From Hymenobacter sp. UV11 (GTDB taxonomy: Bacteria > Bacteroidota > Bacteroidia > Cytophagales > Hymenobacteraceae): a DNA stretch of 64,000 nt. The position numbers were made by a program, and so were the translations under genes. Under the pieces are notes generated by a model. That model had not been told where the DNA came from and did not search any database. It worked only from the letters and a program-made list of their open reading frames with translations. Shown here piece by piece: positions 15,538-25,029 of the stretch. The stretch is from contig NZ_SRII01000002.1 in NCBI RefSeq assembly GCF_004684095.1, forward strand, positions 310,692 through 374,691, given 5' to 3'. Numbering within the stretch: the first letter of the stretch is position 1; the number at the start of each line of letters is the position of its first letter.

Positions 15538-16905
15538 CTACTCGCTATACGGAATCCCAAACTTATCCAATCGCCGATACAACGCCCCCCGGCTCAGCCC
15601 CAACGCCCGCGCCACGCGGCTCAAATTACCCTGATAGTGCGCCACACTCTGGCGAATCATCTGCTCCTCCAGCGCCTCCAGGGTCATGGTGCCGGGGGCG
15701 GGCAGCTCGGCTGGCGCGAGGGGGGTAGGGCGGGCAGTGGGCGCCTGGAAATCGCTGGGCGTCAGCTCGTCGTGGATGGTGGTGAGGGCGGCGCGCTCCA
15801 CCAGGTTTTTCAGCTCGCGGATGTTGCCGGGCAGCGGCTGCTCTTGCAGCCAGTGGGCGGCGGCCGGACTCAGGCGCAGGCCGGGGCGCTGGTAGGTGGC
15901 TTGTAGCTGCTGCACGAAGTGCCGGGCCAGGGCCGGAATATCGGCGGCCCGCTCGCGCAGGGGGGGTAGGCGCAGCGTGATGAGGTTGAGGCGGTAAAAC
16001 AGGTCCTCCCGAAAGCGGCCCTGGGCCACCAGCTCAGCTAGGTTTTTATTGGTGGCGGCCACCACGCGCAGGTCGAGGCGGCGGGGGCGCGAGTCGCCGA
16101 GCACCTCGTAGGTGCGGTCTTGCAGCACGCGCAGCAATTTTACCTGGCTGGCCAGCTCCAGCTCCCCGATTTCGTCCAAAAAAATGGTGCCGCCGTTGGC
16201 CAGCTCAAAGCGGCCCACCCGGTCGGCGCGGGCGTCGGTGAAGGCCCCGCGCCGGTGCCCAAACAGCTCGCTCTCAAACAACGAGGACGAGATGCCGCCC
16301 AAATTCACCTTCACGAAAGGACCGCCGCGCCGGCGGCTGTTCTGGTGCAGCGCCTCGGCAATGAGCTCCTTGCCGGTGCCGCTCTCGCCCTCAATCAGCA
16401 CCGAGGCATCGGTAGCGGCCACCTGGCCTACCTGCCGCAGCACGGCCAGCAGCTGCGGGTCGTCGCCGATAATATGCTGAAAATCAAACTGCTTGTTCAG
16501 TGCCTGGCGGCCCGCCAGGGGGGTAGGGCCGGCCGGCGCGGCCAGCGCCAGGGTGGTGCCGATGGTTTGGAGCAGCGCCTCGTTCTGCCAGGGCTTGGTC
16601 ACGAATTCGGCGGCGCCGGCCTTCATGCCCGCCACCGCCAGCGCGATGCTGCCCCAGCCCGTGAGCAGCACCACCGGCACCTGCGGCGCCAGCGCCTGTA
16701 GCTCGGCCAGCAGCGACAGGCCATCGGCCCCGCTGGTATCGGCCGAAAAATTCATATCGAGCAGCACCAAATCGGGCACCGCCGCCCGCACGGCGGCCAC
16801 TGCCTCGGCCGGGCCGGCTACGGCCGTGGCGGCGTAGCCGGCCTGCTTGAGCAGCAGCCGCAGGGAAGTGCGAACGGCGAGGTCGTCGTCAATAATAAGG
16901 AGCAT
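15538..16905 (-). CDS. NtrC-family sigma-54-dependent response regulator
   Basis: A 455-residue activator. The receiver domain (1-120) starts LLIIDDDLAVRTSL, with the phospho-Asp in LVLLDMNF and Lys in FVTKPW. The AAA+ domain has Walker A GESGTGKE, the sigma-54-contacting GAFTDA loop (in FGHRRGAFTDARADR) intact, and GGTIFLDEIGEL as Walker B. The C-terminal Fis-type helix-turn-helix is NLSRVARALGLSRGALYRRL. All parts needed for sigma-54 activation are present. The likely target is the promoter at 24951-24966 at the head of the same gene cluster. A type B palindromic element separates it from the GIN genes. Confidence 0.93.
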   Translation of the reverse strand: MLLIIDDDLAVRTSLRLLLKQAGYAATAVAGPAEAVAAVRAAVPDLVLLDMNFSADTSGADGLSLLAELQALAPQVPVVLLTGWGSIALAVAGMKAGAAEFVTKPWQNEALLQTIGTTLALAAPAGPTPLAGRQALNKQFDFQHIIGDDPQLLAVLRQVGQVAATDASVLIEGESGTGKELIAEALHQNSRRRGGPFVKVNLGGISSSLFESELFGHRRGAFTDARADRVGRFELANGGTIFLDEIGELELASQVKLLRVLQDRTYEVLGDSRPRRLDLRVVAATNKNLAELVAQGRFREDLFYRLNLITLRLPPLRERAADIPALARHFVQQLQATYQRPGLRLSPAAAHWLQEQPLPGNIRELKNLVERAALTTIHDELTPSDFQAPTARPTPLAPAELPAPGTMTLEALEEQMIRQSVAHYQGNLSRVARALGLSRGALYRRLDKFGIPYSE

Positions 16906-16932
16906 AGGTAATTATCTCTGTAAAAAGCAGCA

Positions 16933-17035
16933 GCCATTTGTCATTGCGAGCGAAGCGCAGCAATCGCACCCAAACGAAATCGTGTGAATGTCGTTCGGGT
17001 GCGATTGCCGCGCTTCGCTCGCAATGACAAATGGC
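16933..17035. repeat. palindromic element, type B (copy B1)
   Basis: Inverted repeat with ends GCCATTTGTCATTGCGAGCG / CGCTCGCAATGACAAATGGC and inner arms CAATCGCACC / GGTGCGATTG, loop about 25 bases. It fills the junction between the response regulator and the GIN-domain gene. Related copies lie at 51454 and 55484. Confidence 0.92.
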
Positions 17036-17051
17036 CATTGCCTATCTACCC

Positions 17052-17753
17052 CTACCGGCCGCTGACGCCGCCGCCGCCGCTGGTGTGCTTGGTCAGTTGG
17101 GGGTTGCCGCGGTAGCTGATGCTGCCGCCGCTGCTGGCCTGGGCCACGAGGTCGTCCTTCACGGCCACCGTGATGGAGCTGCCGCTGCTGGCCTCGGCGC
17201 GGCAGCGCTCGGTGTGCAGGTCTTTGGCATCGAAGGAAGCGCCGCTGCTGCTGCGCACGTCGAGGTTGGTGGCGCGGCCGCGCACGTCGGCGGTGCTGCC
17301 GCTGCTCTGGCGCACGGTGAGGCTGCGGGTGTCGAGGTCGGTTTTGACGCTGGCCCCCGACGAGATGTCGAGCTTGAACTCGGCCGCGTCGAAGTCGCCC
17401 GCCGTGCGCACCTCCGAGCCGCTGTGGGCTGAGAGGGCGGTCAGCTCGTCGGCCGTCACGGCCACGCGCAGGTGCTTGTTGGTGCGGTCAAAGGAGTTGA
17501 AAAATCCGTCGGGCTGCTTGTAGCGCAGTGTGAGTACGCCGCCGCTTACGGTGGTTTCGATACGGTCACGGTACTCGGTAGTGGCGGCGCTCACCTCCAC
17601 GCGCTGGCTGTGGCCGGCGGTGAGAACCAGCTCGATGCCGGTGCCCACGTTAATGGCGTGGAAGGTGGGCACGGTGCGCGTCTGGGCACTTTGGGCAAAA
17701 GCGGGGGCCAGGGCGGCGAGGCAGAGCAGGGCGGGTAGCAGCAGGGTTTTCAT
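17052..17753 (-). CDS. exported GIN-domain protein (DUF2807), second copy
   Basis: A 233-residue exported protein with a signal peptide (MKTLLLPALLCLAALAPAFAQ) and a head-GIN right-handed beta-helix-like fold. There are repeating short strands with Ser/Gly turns (ISSGASVKTDL, QSSGSTADVRG, SSSGASFDAKDL, SSGSSITVAV). The start FHAINVGTGIELVLTAGHSQRVEV is diagnostic of DUF2807. It is a paralogue of the gene 47 bases upstream. Function is not established; such proteins are periplasmic or surface and often sit with transporters and two-component systems. Serine replaces the asparagine/glycine that dominates the turns of its neighbour. Confidence 0.85.
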   Translation of the reverse strand: MKTLLLPALLCLAALAPAFAQSAQTRTVPTFHAINVGTGIELVLTAGHSQRVEVSAATTEYRDRIETTVSGGVLTLRYKQPDGFFNSFDRTNKHLRVAVTADELTALSAHSGSEVRTAGDFDAAEFKLDISSGASVKTDLDTRSLTVRQSSGSTADVRGRATNLDVRSSSGASFDAKDLHTERCRAEASSGSSITVAVKDDLVAQASSGGSISYRGNPQLTKHTSGGGGVSGR

Positions 17754-17800
17754 GAGAAGTAGTGGAGAAAGAGATGAAAAAAAGGTGTGATTACCAAGCG

Positions 17801-18478
17801 CTAGCTGCCCTTGATGGTGCTGCCGCCATTGGCCTGCTTCGTCACCTGCGGCGAGCCGTGATACTTGATGCTGGAGCCGCCGTTGGCAGTGGCCGTGAGG
17901 CTGTCTTTGGTGTTGAGCCGCACGATGCTGCCGCCGTTGGCCTGGGCCTGACAGGTGGTAGTAGCCAAGTCGTTGCCGCTGAATACGGAGCCGCCGTTGG
18001 CGTCCAGCAGCAGCTTGGTTGCCTGGCCGTTGAGAGTCACGACGCTGCCGCCGTGCTCGCGCACCGTCAGGTCGCTGGTGGCCAGGTCGGCCTTCACGGC
18101 GGCCCCCGACGAGGCGTCGAGCACAAACGTAGGCGCGGCAAACGCGCCGCGGGCCGTCACGGCCGCGCCGCCGCCCGCAGTGAGGGCCGTGAGCTGGTCG
18201 GCCGTGACGGCCACGCGCAGGTGCTGGCTCCGCACATTGCCATTGGGGTGCTCGAAGCGCAACACCAGCGTGCCGTCTTCCACGATGGTAGTCAGGTACT
18301 GGGCCAGCTCGGCCGGCTCGGTGCTCACCTCCACGCGCTGGGCCGCGCCTGCCGTAAGAGTCAGCTCGATGCCGCCGCTCACCTTAATGGCGTGAAACGC
18401 CGGCACGGCCCGCGTCTGGGCCAGGGCCGACCCCAGGGCCAGCAGCGAAAGAAGGGCGGTCAGCAGAACGTTTTTCAT
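17801..18478 (-). CDS. exported GIN-domain protein (DUF2807), first copy
   Basis: A 225-residue paralogue of the next gene, with a signal peptide (MKNVLLTALLSLLALGSALAQ) and the DUF2807 opening FHAIKVSGGIELTLTAGAAQRVEVS. Its turns read ANGGSVFSGNDL, ANGGSIVRLNTKDSL, ANGGSSIKYHGS: a very regular beta-helix repeat. The tandem arrangement suggests duplication with later divergence of the turn residues. It lies downstream of the ABC permeases after about 200 bases of sequence with no visible gene or strong promoter. Confidence 0.85.
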   Translation of the reverse strand: MKNVLLTALLSLLALGSALAQTRAVPAFHAIKVSGGIELTLTAGAAQRVEVSTEPAELAQYLTTIVEDGTLVLRFEHPNGNVRSQHLRVAVTADQLTALTAGGGAAVTARGAFAAPTFVLDASSGAAVKADLATSDLTVREHGGSVVTLNGQATKLLLDANGGSVFSGNDLATTTCQAQANGGSIVRLNTKDSLTATANGGSSIKYHGSPQVTKQANGGSTIKGS

Positions 18479-18686
18479 AAGGTGCGGGAGGGAGTCGGTG
18501 AGAGGTTGGATGGGGTACCGGGGCAGTTGGGCGTTCGTTACGGGGGTAGGAAAAAATAAATCGGGGCTCGTAAGGTGCTTGCTGCCTGGCGAGTGAGATG
18601 CGGCAAAGGTGCCGCCCGTTGCCCGGCTGCGGCAAAAAGATTATCCCAACCCGCCCAAATCTTACCCCAACGCCCGCCCTACCCCC

Positions 18687-19889
18687 TCATTCCTCGCGCA
18701 AGGCCACCGCCGGCTGAATGCCCGCCGCCAGCCTGCTCGGGTACAGCGCGCAGCCCGCCGCCAGCAGGTAGAGCCCGCTAGCCGCCAGCCCCATGGCCGT
18801 GAGGTACACGCTAGTGCGCTCCCTGAATACCCCCAGCAGTGGAAACTGCACCGCCACCAGCAGCCCCAGTACCAGCCCGAAGGTGGTGAGGGCCAGCGTT
18901 TCGCCCACTATCAGGCGGGCGATGGCGCCAGCTGGTGCCCCCATAGCCCGGCGCACGCCTAGCTCTGAGCGGCGGGCGCTGATGGCCAGCCACAGCACCC
19001 CAAACAGCCCTAGTGCCACATTAATAAGCAGGAACACGCTCATTACGCTTAGCAGCAAAGGCTTGGTAATGACCTGCTTGAACTGGCTCTCGTGCATCTC
19101 GGACAAAGTGCGCACGGTGCTCGTCCAATCCGGCCCGATGCGGCGAATGTCATCGGTGACACGCTTTTCAAGCACCGCGCCGCTGCCGGGCTGCACCCGT
19201 ACCAGCAGCGACTGCGGTAGGAATAGGGTATCGGCCGGGGAGAGGGGCCCAAAGATGGCCGGCAGCGGCTCCTTCAGCTCCCCGTCGGTGCGATAGGCGC
19301 GCACCACCCCGACGATGCGCCACTGCTGCTTGTCGTTCAGGGTCAGTAGTTTGCCAAGCGCCGATTCTCCCGCCGGATACATCGCGCGCTGCATCTGCTC
19401 GTCAATAACCAGCGGTGGGTGCGCGCCAGCCACGGCATCGCGCTGGTCAAACCAGCGGCCCGCCGTCACTTCCAGGCCCACTACGTCGCGCAGCTCCGGC
19501 CCCACGGCGTAGGAGTTGATATTGCTGATGGGGCGCTTGGGGCCATCCGGCCGTTCGGCAAAGTCGATAGCCGTGCGGCTGTCGTTGAACGAGAACGGCG
19601 TGTTGGCCATCGTTACGGCTACGCCCAGCACGCCGGGCGTGGCACGCAGGCGTGCCAGCACCTGTTGCAGCGTGCCGAGCGCCTCGGCCTTGGGCTGCGT
19701 GCCGGGCGAGTAGTTAACCTGCCACACGTTGTCGTAGCGGAAACCCAGGGGCTCGCGGTAGTTCTGCCAAAGACTGGTGCCAATGGTGCCCACCGCAAAC
19801 AGCACCAGAAAGGCCAGAAATATTTCCAGAATCAGCAGGGCGTTGGCCCGGCGGCGATTCCACATCAGGGTAAGTACGTGGCGTATCAT
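18687..19889 (-). CDS. ABC transporter permease (MacB/FtsX type), second
   Basis: A 400-residue permease. An N-terminal membrane helix (about 18-38: LLILEIFLAFLVLFAVG), a periplasmic MacB_PCD-like domain (about 40-275), and three C-terminal helices of the FtsX domain (about 280-395; LFGVLWLAISARRSELGVRRAMGA is the conserved coupling segment). It overlaps the upstream permease gene by 4 bases (ATGA type), so the two are translationally coupled and probably form a heterodimer. This class moves substrates or force across the periplasm rather than importing solutes. Confidence 0.88.
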   Translation of the reverse strand: MIRHVLTLMWNRRRANALLILEIFLAFLVLFAVGTIGTSLWQNYREPLGFRYDNVWQVNYSPGTQPKAEALGTLQQVLARLRATPGVLGVAVTMANTPFSFNDSRTAIDFAERPDGPKRPISNINSYAVGPELRDVVGLEVTAGRWFDQRDAVAGAHPPLVIDEQMQRAMYPAGESALGKLLTLNDKQQWRIVGVVRAYRTDGELKEPLPAIFGPLSPADTLFLPQSLLVRVQPGSGAVLEKRVTDDIRRIGPDWTSTVRTLSEMHESQFKQVITKPLLLSVMSVFLLINVALGLFGVLWLAISARRSELGVRRAMGAPAGAIARLIVGETLALTTFGLVLGLLVAVQFPLLGVFRERTSVYLTAMGLAASGLYLLAAGCALYPSRLAAGIQPAVALREE

Positions 19890-21151
19890 GCGGCAAGGCG
19901 TCCTTTTAAGGCTTGGTTGGCGGGTAGCTTCGACATCTTGTAGGCGGGGTAGGCGCCCGAGAGCAGCCCAAACACCAGGGCCAGCCCCAGCCCCACGCCA
20001 AACACGCGGCCGCTGAGGCCCAGGTGGGCGTAGGGAATAAACTGGCTGGTATTGAGCAGGTGCAGCACCAGCGCCGCCAGCCCCAGGCCCAGCGCGCCGC
20101 CCACCAGCGTCAGCAGCACGTTCTCGACCAGAAACTGCCCTACCAGTCGGCCGGCCGTGGCCCCAAAGGCCTTGCGCACCCCAATCTCAGCGGCGCGCTC
20201 CAGGGTGCGGCTCACGTTGATATTGACCAGGTTGAGCGCGGGTAGTAGCATAAATAGCAGCCCTAGGCCCAGCCAGCGCCGCCAGAAGGTCCCGGCGTCG
20301 CCGCTCTGGTCGGCCTCGTTGTCGTGGCTGGCCATGTAGTGGGCCAGCAGGGTGCGGGCGTAGGAGCGAATTTCCTTGTACTGCTGTGGGTCGGGGATGG
20401 GTAACCGGCGCAGTACCTGCTGGTACTCGTCCTGGATGGCCGGCACGTCGGCGGCATGCCGGGCTAACAAAATAGCCTGGAACTCGCCCAGGTAATTGGC
20501 GCTGCGCAGGTCAACGTTAGTAAGGCCAACGTTAGTAGTCGTTATGGGCACCCAGCACTCGGCGTAGGTTAGCTCGCGCGAGGTGGGCACGTCGGCTACC
20601 ACGCCTACCACCTGGTAGGGTCGTCCTTCGAACTGGAAAGCCTGCCCCACCGCCGCGGCGGCCGTGCCGAAACTGCGGCGCGCCAGCGTTTCGTTGAGCA
20701 CCAGCACGTGGGCGGCGTCGCGCACCTCGGCAAAATTATAGGGCCGGCCCGCCACAAAGTCAAAATCCAGCACTCGCCAGAAATTGGCGTCGGTGTAGCG
20801 GCGGTCGGCCTTCACGGCCTGCTGGCCCACGTATAGCGCCACGTTGGTGGGGTAGGCCTCGCTGATAGCCACCGCCTCGGGAGTGCGCAGTGAGCGCACT
20901 TGCCGCTCCAAAAAGGCATAGCTTAAGCTCGACGAGCCCTGCGACTCGGGGCCGCGCAGCACCATGCGGTTGATGAACAGCAGGCGGTCGGTGTGCCACT
21001 CGGGTGCCCGTGCCCCCACGGCGTGGTCGAAAAGGGCAAACAGCACCACCAGCATCATCAGCGTGAAGCTGATACCAAATAAGCTGATGCCGGTAAAGAA
21101 CTTGCGCCGCTGCCAGCCGCGCCAGGCAATTCTGAGGTAGGAAAGGAGCAT
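19886..21151 (-). CDS. ABC transporter permease (MacB/FtsX type), first
   Basis: A 421-residue permease with the same plan: helix at about 18-40 (FFTGISLFGISFTLMMLVVLFAL), a periplasmic MacB_PCD domain, then an FtsX domain with NLVNINVSRTLERAAEIGVRKAFGA as coupling segment and a final GLLSGAYPAYKMSKL typical of the family. It forms the membrane part together with the overlapping downstream gene. A type A palindromic element lies between it and the ATPase gene. Confidence 0.88.
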   Translation of the reverse strand: MLLSYLRIAWRGWQRRKFFTGISLFGISFTLMMLVVLFALFDHAVGARAPEWHTDRLLFINRMVLRGPESQGSSSLSYAFLERQVRSLRTPEAVAISEAYPTNVALYVGQQAVKADRRYTDANFWRVLDFDFVAGRPYNFAEVRDAAHVLVLNETLARRSFGTAAAAVGQAFQFEGRPYQVVGVVADVPTSRELTYAECWVPITTTNVGLTNVDLRSANYLGEFQAILLARHAADVPAIQDEYQQVLRRLPIPDPQQYKEIRSYARTLLAHYMASHDNEADQSGDAGTFWRRWLGLGLLFMLLPALNLVNINVSRTLERAAEIGVRKAFGATAGRLVGQFLVENVLLTLVGGALGLGLAALVLHLLNTSQFIPYAHLGLSGRVFGVGLGLALVFGLLSGAYPAYKMSKLPANQALKGRLAA

Positions 21152-21170
21152 GATTTTTTAAGTAATAAGG

Positions 21171-21265
21171 AACGTCATGCTGAGCTTGTCGAAGCATCTC
21201 GCTCGCGTCGTTCGGGTACCGTTTAACAGTGCGGTAGAGATGCTTCGACAAGCTCAGCATGACCG
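21171..21265. repeat. palindromic element, type A (copy A2)
   Basis: Inverted repeat with arms beginning AACGTCATGCTGAGCTTGTC and ending GACAAGCTCAGCATGACC, loop about 35 bases. It sits inside the transporter operon, between the first permease and the ATPase. Confidence 0.92.
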
Positions 21266-21280
21266 CTTTATAAAATTCAA

Positions 21281-21979
<699 letters not shown>

Positions 21980-22025
21980 GGAGCAAGTTGGGATAGTTAA
22001 TGTCGGGGAAGGCGGCGCGGGTAGT

Positions 22026-23570
22026 TTATTCCGCCGCCAGCGGCTGCTGGGTTTCAAAGTCAAATAACGTGAGGCCGCGCAGGCGATAATAGCCCACCCA
22101 GCCGGCGCGCAGGGCCAGAATGTAGCCGCGCCGCGCCAAGTCCTTGGCGGCCGAGGCCAGCGTGAGGTCGGTGAGGGAGAGGCGGCCGGCCTCGTAGGTG
22201 GCGCGGGTGATGGCGTAGCGGCGCTGGGCCAGCGTGTCGGCGCGGGCGGCCAGGCGGGTTTGGCTGGCTAGGGCGGGCACCTGGGACGCCTGCGTGAGCA
22301 CGGTTTGCTCGAAGCTGCGCTGGTCCTGGCTCACGGCGGCCTGGGTTTGGTCGCGGGCCAGCTCGGCGGTGCGGATGGTGGCGCGGCGCCGGCCCCAGTC
22401 CACGAGGGGCAGGGAGAAGGCGAGCGCCACCTGCTGCTGGTTTTGTAAAGCCTGGTAGCTATCAGCCAGATACGGGGCCTGGTTTACGTAGCCGAGGTTA
22501 GCGGTGAGGGTGGCTAGCAGGCCGGTGGTGCCGCGGGCCTGGGCCACGTCGCGGGTGGCTTGCAGCTGGCGGCGGGCCAGGGCCAGCACCGCCACCCGGT
22601 GCTGCTGGGCCTGGGCCAGCGCCTCGGCGGGCACCACGGCCAGGGCGGGCGCGGGGGGCGGCACGGCCAGCGGCGCGGCTTCGGTGGTGGGGTCGGGGGT
22701 AGGGAGGGCGCAGTAGGTGCGCAGGCTCACGGTGGCGGTTTCGGCATCGAGTAGTGCCTGGGCCTGGGCCTGCTGGGCGTTCAGGAGGTTCAATTCTAAT
22801 TGTAATAAATCGCTCTGGGAGAGGCGGCCCAAGGCGTATTTCTCCCTACCCACCCGCAGCAGCTCGGCGGTGGCCTGGGCGTTCTGGCCGGCCACGGCGG
22901 CGTTCACCTGCTGCAGGAGCACGTCGAAATACAGCTCTGTGACGTGCTGGGCAATGGCCTCGCGGTCTTCCAGGTACTGGCGCTGGCTTTCCTGGTACAG
23001 CAGCGGCGCGATGCGGCGGTCCCACTTCAGGGCGTTGAAGTAGCCTAGCGGCTGGGTCAGGCCCAGGGTAAAAGGTTGGTTGTTGTAATTTTTTTCGTCC
23101 CGAATAAAATCATCGAACCGCTGCACCTGCGAGCCCATCACCACCTGCCCGCCGGTGAGGCCGATGTTCTGGGTCAGGTTCACGCCCAGCTGCGAGTAGT
23201 TGTAGCGCACCGCCCTAAACGACGTGGTGCCGTCGGGCTGCTTTACTGGCTCAATACCCCGGTTGAAATTCGGCACTATGCCCTGCAGCGCCAGCTGCGG
23301 CCGGTAGCTGGCCTGGTAGGCGCGGTAGGCCCAGTAGCCGCCCTCGCGGGCGGCGCGGGCCTGCTGGCCGGGCGCGGCCGTGGCCAGCGTTTGCTGGATG
23401 AGCAGGGGTAGGGTGAGGGTTTGGGCAGGGGCAGTGAGGTTGATTATTAAGAGGATAACTAGCTGACCTAATGCCCTACCCCACCCCCCGACCCCCTCCC
23501 CTTCGGGAGAGGGGGAGCCGAACGACTGCCGAGTAAACAGCGATTGTTTAAGAGTAAAGCGCACGACCAA
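22026..23570 (-). CDS. TolC-family outer-membrane efflux protein with repeat-derived N-terminus
   Basis: A TolC-like outer-membrane factor of about 514 residues. Periodic coiled-coil helices (TELYFDVLLQQVNAAVAGQNAQAT, EKYALGRLSQSDLLQLELNLLNA) recur in both halves, as in the two outer-membrane efflux repeats. There is no ATG. The only in-frame starts are TTG at 23570 and GTG at 23564, placed before residues 18-31 (GSPSPEGEGVGGWG), which are encoded by a GC-rich genomic repeat. The signal-peptide-like QLVILLIINLTAPAQ comes only at residues 36-50. The native start seems to have been overwritten by repeat insertion. It partners HlyD and the ABC genes. Confidence 0.85.
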   Translation of the reverse strand: MVVRFTLKQSLFTRQSFGSPSPEGEGVGGWGRALGQLVILLIINLTAPAQTLTLPLLIQQTLATAAPGQQARAAREGGYWAYRAYQASYRPQLALQGIVPNFNRGIEPVKQPDGTTSFRAVRYNYSQLGVNLTQNIGLTGGQVVMGSQVQRFDDFIRDEKNYNNQPFTLGLTQPLGYFNALKWDRRIAPLLYQESQRQYLEDREAIAQHVTELYFDVLLQQVNAAVAGQNAQATAELLRVGREKYALGRLSQSDLLQLELNLLNAQQAQAQALLDAETATVSLRTYCALPTPDPTTEAAPLAVPPPAPALAVVPAEALAQAQQHRVAVLALARRQLQATRDVAQARGTTGLLATLTANLGYVNQAPYLADSYQALQNQQQVALAFSLPLVDWGRRRATIRTAELARDQTQAAVSQDQRSFEQTVLTQASQVPALASQTRLAARADTLAQRRYAITRATYEAGRLSLTDLTLASAAKDLARRGYILALRAGWVGYYRLRGLTLFDFETQQPLAAE

Positions 23571-23640
23571 GCTTTTTGAAATTGTAGTTGTAATTCGTCA
23601 GGCTCCCCCTCTCCTAAGGAGAGGGGGCCGGGGGGTGAGG
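23479..23640. repeat. inverted pair of GC-rich repeats at the HlyD-TolC junction (type G)
   Basis: A 40-bp segment at 23479-23518 (CCCCACCCCCCGACCCCCTC ... GGGGGAGCC) is repeated inverted at 23601-23640 (GGCTCCCCCTCTCCTAAGG ... GGGGTGAGG). Each copy has its own short hairpin (CCCCTCCCCTTCGGGAGAGG type). The left copy lies inside the tolC-like coding frame and the right copy lies in the intergenic gap. A shorter relative (CCCCTCCCTGCGGGGAGGG) is at 31430-31450. Confidence 0.88.
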
Positions 23641-23666
23641 TAGAGCGTTAGGGCGCTCCCTACCCC

Positions 23667-24914
23667 TCACTCTACCCGCAGCTCCGGCGTATCCACAAAT
23701 CCCTTCATATCCGACACAATTACTTCCTCACCCTTATTCAAGCCACTCAGCACCTGCACGTAATCAGTATTGCTATCGCCAAAATGCACTACCCTCCGCA
23801 CGGCCCTACCCCCCGCCAGCACGAACACCGGCTGCTCCTGGCCGCCCTGGTAGAAGGGGCCGTTATGGAGGCGCAGCACGCCGCGGTGGGCGCGGGTTAT
23901 CACGAACACGTCGGCGCGCAGGTTGGCGCGCAGGGCCGGATGGTGGTCGTTTTCGAGGGTGGCGTAGAAGGTCACTACCCCCTTATCCACGGCTGGGCTG
24001 ATGCTGGCCACGGTGCCGCGCAGGTCGGTACCGGGGCCCAGGCGCACCAGCACTGCATCGCCGGGGTGCAGCTGGTCGGCATAGCTATCGGAAAGCGTAG
24101 CGCGCACGCGGTAGCGGCTGAGGTCGGCCACGCGAGCCAGGGCGTCGCCGGCCTGCACGGTGGCCCCGAGGTTGTCATTCACCCAAGTCAGCACGCCGGG
24201 TAGCTGGCTGCTGATGTCGGCCTGGCGCAGCTTGGCGGCCTGCTCAGCTATGCTTCGCTGCTGCATGGATACCGTGTAGCCCAGCTCGCGGCGGTCGGCC
24301 TGGCTGGAGCGGCGCTGGTTGGCCAGCTGCTGGCGCAGGCGCTGGGCTTCGAGGCGGGCGGTGCGCAGGCCTAGCTCGGCCTGGCGCACGGCCTCGGCGG
24401 TGCCGCCCCCAATGGTCAGCAGGTGCTGCTCATCGCGCAGCGCCGATTCCAGGCTGTTCACTTTCAAATCCTGGCTCTGCTGCTGGGCTGCCAGGTCGGT
24501 GAGGCTGCGGTCCAGCGCCAGCTGCAATTGCGAGTTCTTGTTCTGGTTGCGCAGCTGCTCATCATCGAGCTTGGCCAGGGCCGAGGCGGCCAGGTCTTTA
24601 TCCAATTCCAGGATGAGCTGGCCAGGCTGCACCCGCGCGCCCACCGCCAGCGCCACCCGCCGCACCGTGCTCGGGATGGGGCTGGTAATGACCACTTCCC
24701 GCGCCGGAATGATGGTGCCGGCGGCGGTGAGCGTGGCGTCTACGTCGCCGGTTTCGACGCGGGCCGTGAGAATATCACTCCGCCGCAGGCTGGGCTGCAG
24801 CACCGCCCGCAGCCCCCAGCCGGCCGCCAGCAGCGCGGCCAGCGCCCCCACGCCGAGCAGCCAGGTTCGCAGCCGGCGGCGGTGTTGAGTAGCGGTGTCA
24901 ATAATTCTGTCCAT
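23667..24914 (-). CDS. membrane fusion protein (HlyD/MacA family)
   Basis: A periplasmic adaptor of about 415 residues linking the ABC pump to the outer-membrane factor. An N-terminal anchor helix (about 17-37: TWLLGVGALAALLAAGWGL) is followed by the barrel-sandwich lipoyl start (VDATLTAAGTIIPAREVVITSP) and a long coiled-coil hairpin (about 115-235, many Gln/Leu/Arg). The second lipoyl half is WVNDNLGATVQAGDALARVADLS, with beta-barrel and membrane-proximal domains after it. It is the first gene of the minus-strand transporter cluster and has a sigma-54-type promoter 37 bases before its ATG. Confidence 0.9.
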   Translation of the reverse strand: MDRIIDTATQHRRRLRTWLLGVGALAALLAAGWGLRAVLQPSLRRSDILTARVETGDVDATLTAAGTIIPAREVVITSPIPSTVRRVALAVGARVQPGQLILELDKDLAASALAKLDDEQLRNQNKNSQLQLALDRSLTDLAAQQQSQDLKVNSLESALRDEQHLLTIGGGTAEAVRQAELGLRTARLEAQRLRQQLANQRRSSQADRRELGYTVSMQQRSIAEQAAKLRQADISSQLPGVLTWVNDNLGATVQAGDALARVADLSRYRVRATLSDSYADQLHPGDAVLVRLGPGTDLRGTVASISPAVDKGVVTFYATLENDHHPALRANLRADVFVITRAHRGVLRLHNGPFYQGGQEQPVFVLAGGRAVRRVVHFGDSNTDYVQVLSGLNKGEEVIVSDMKGFVDTPELRVE

Positions 24915-24950
24915 GAGCGGGCAAGTAGCAAGGTAGTTCTCCCTACTAAA

Positions 24951-24966
24951 GCCAAGCCCCGTGCCA
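24951..24966 (-). promoter_or_regulatory. candidate sigma-54 (-24/-12) promoter of the transporter operon
   Basis: The minus strand reads TGGCACGGGGCTTGGC. Against the consensus TGGCACG-N4-TTGC(A/T) the -24 half is perfect, the spacing is correct, and the -12 half has one change (TTGG for TTGC). Transcription would start near 24940, giving a leader of about 25 bases before the HlyD start. The operon ends with its own NtrC-family activator. Confidence 0.6.
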
Positions 24967-25029
24967 TTGAATTAAGTTATTGAATTTTAAATAGTTAACA
25001 AATTAACTGGGCTGCTGCACCCGCCGAAA

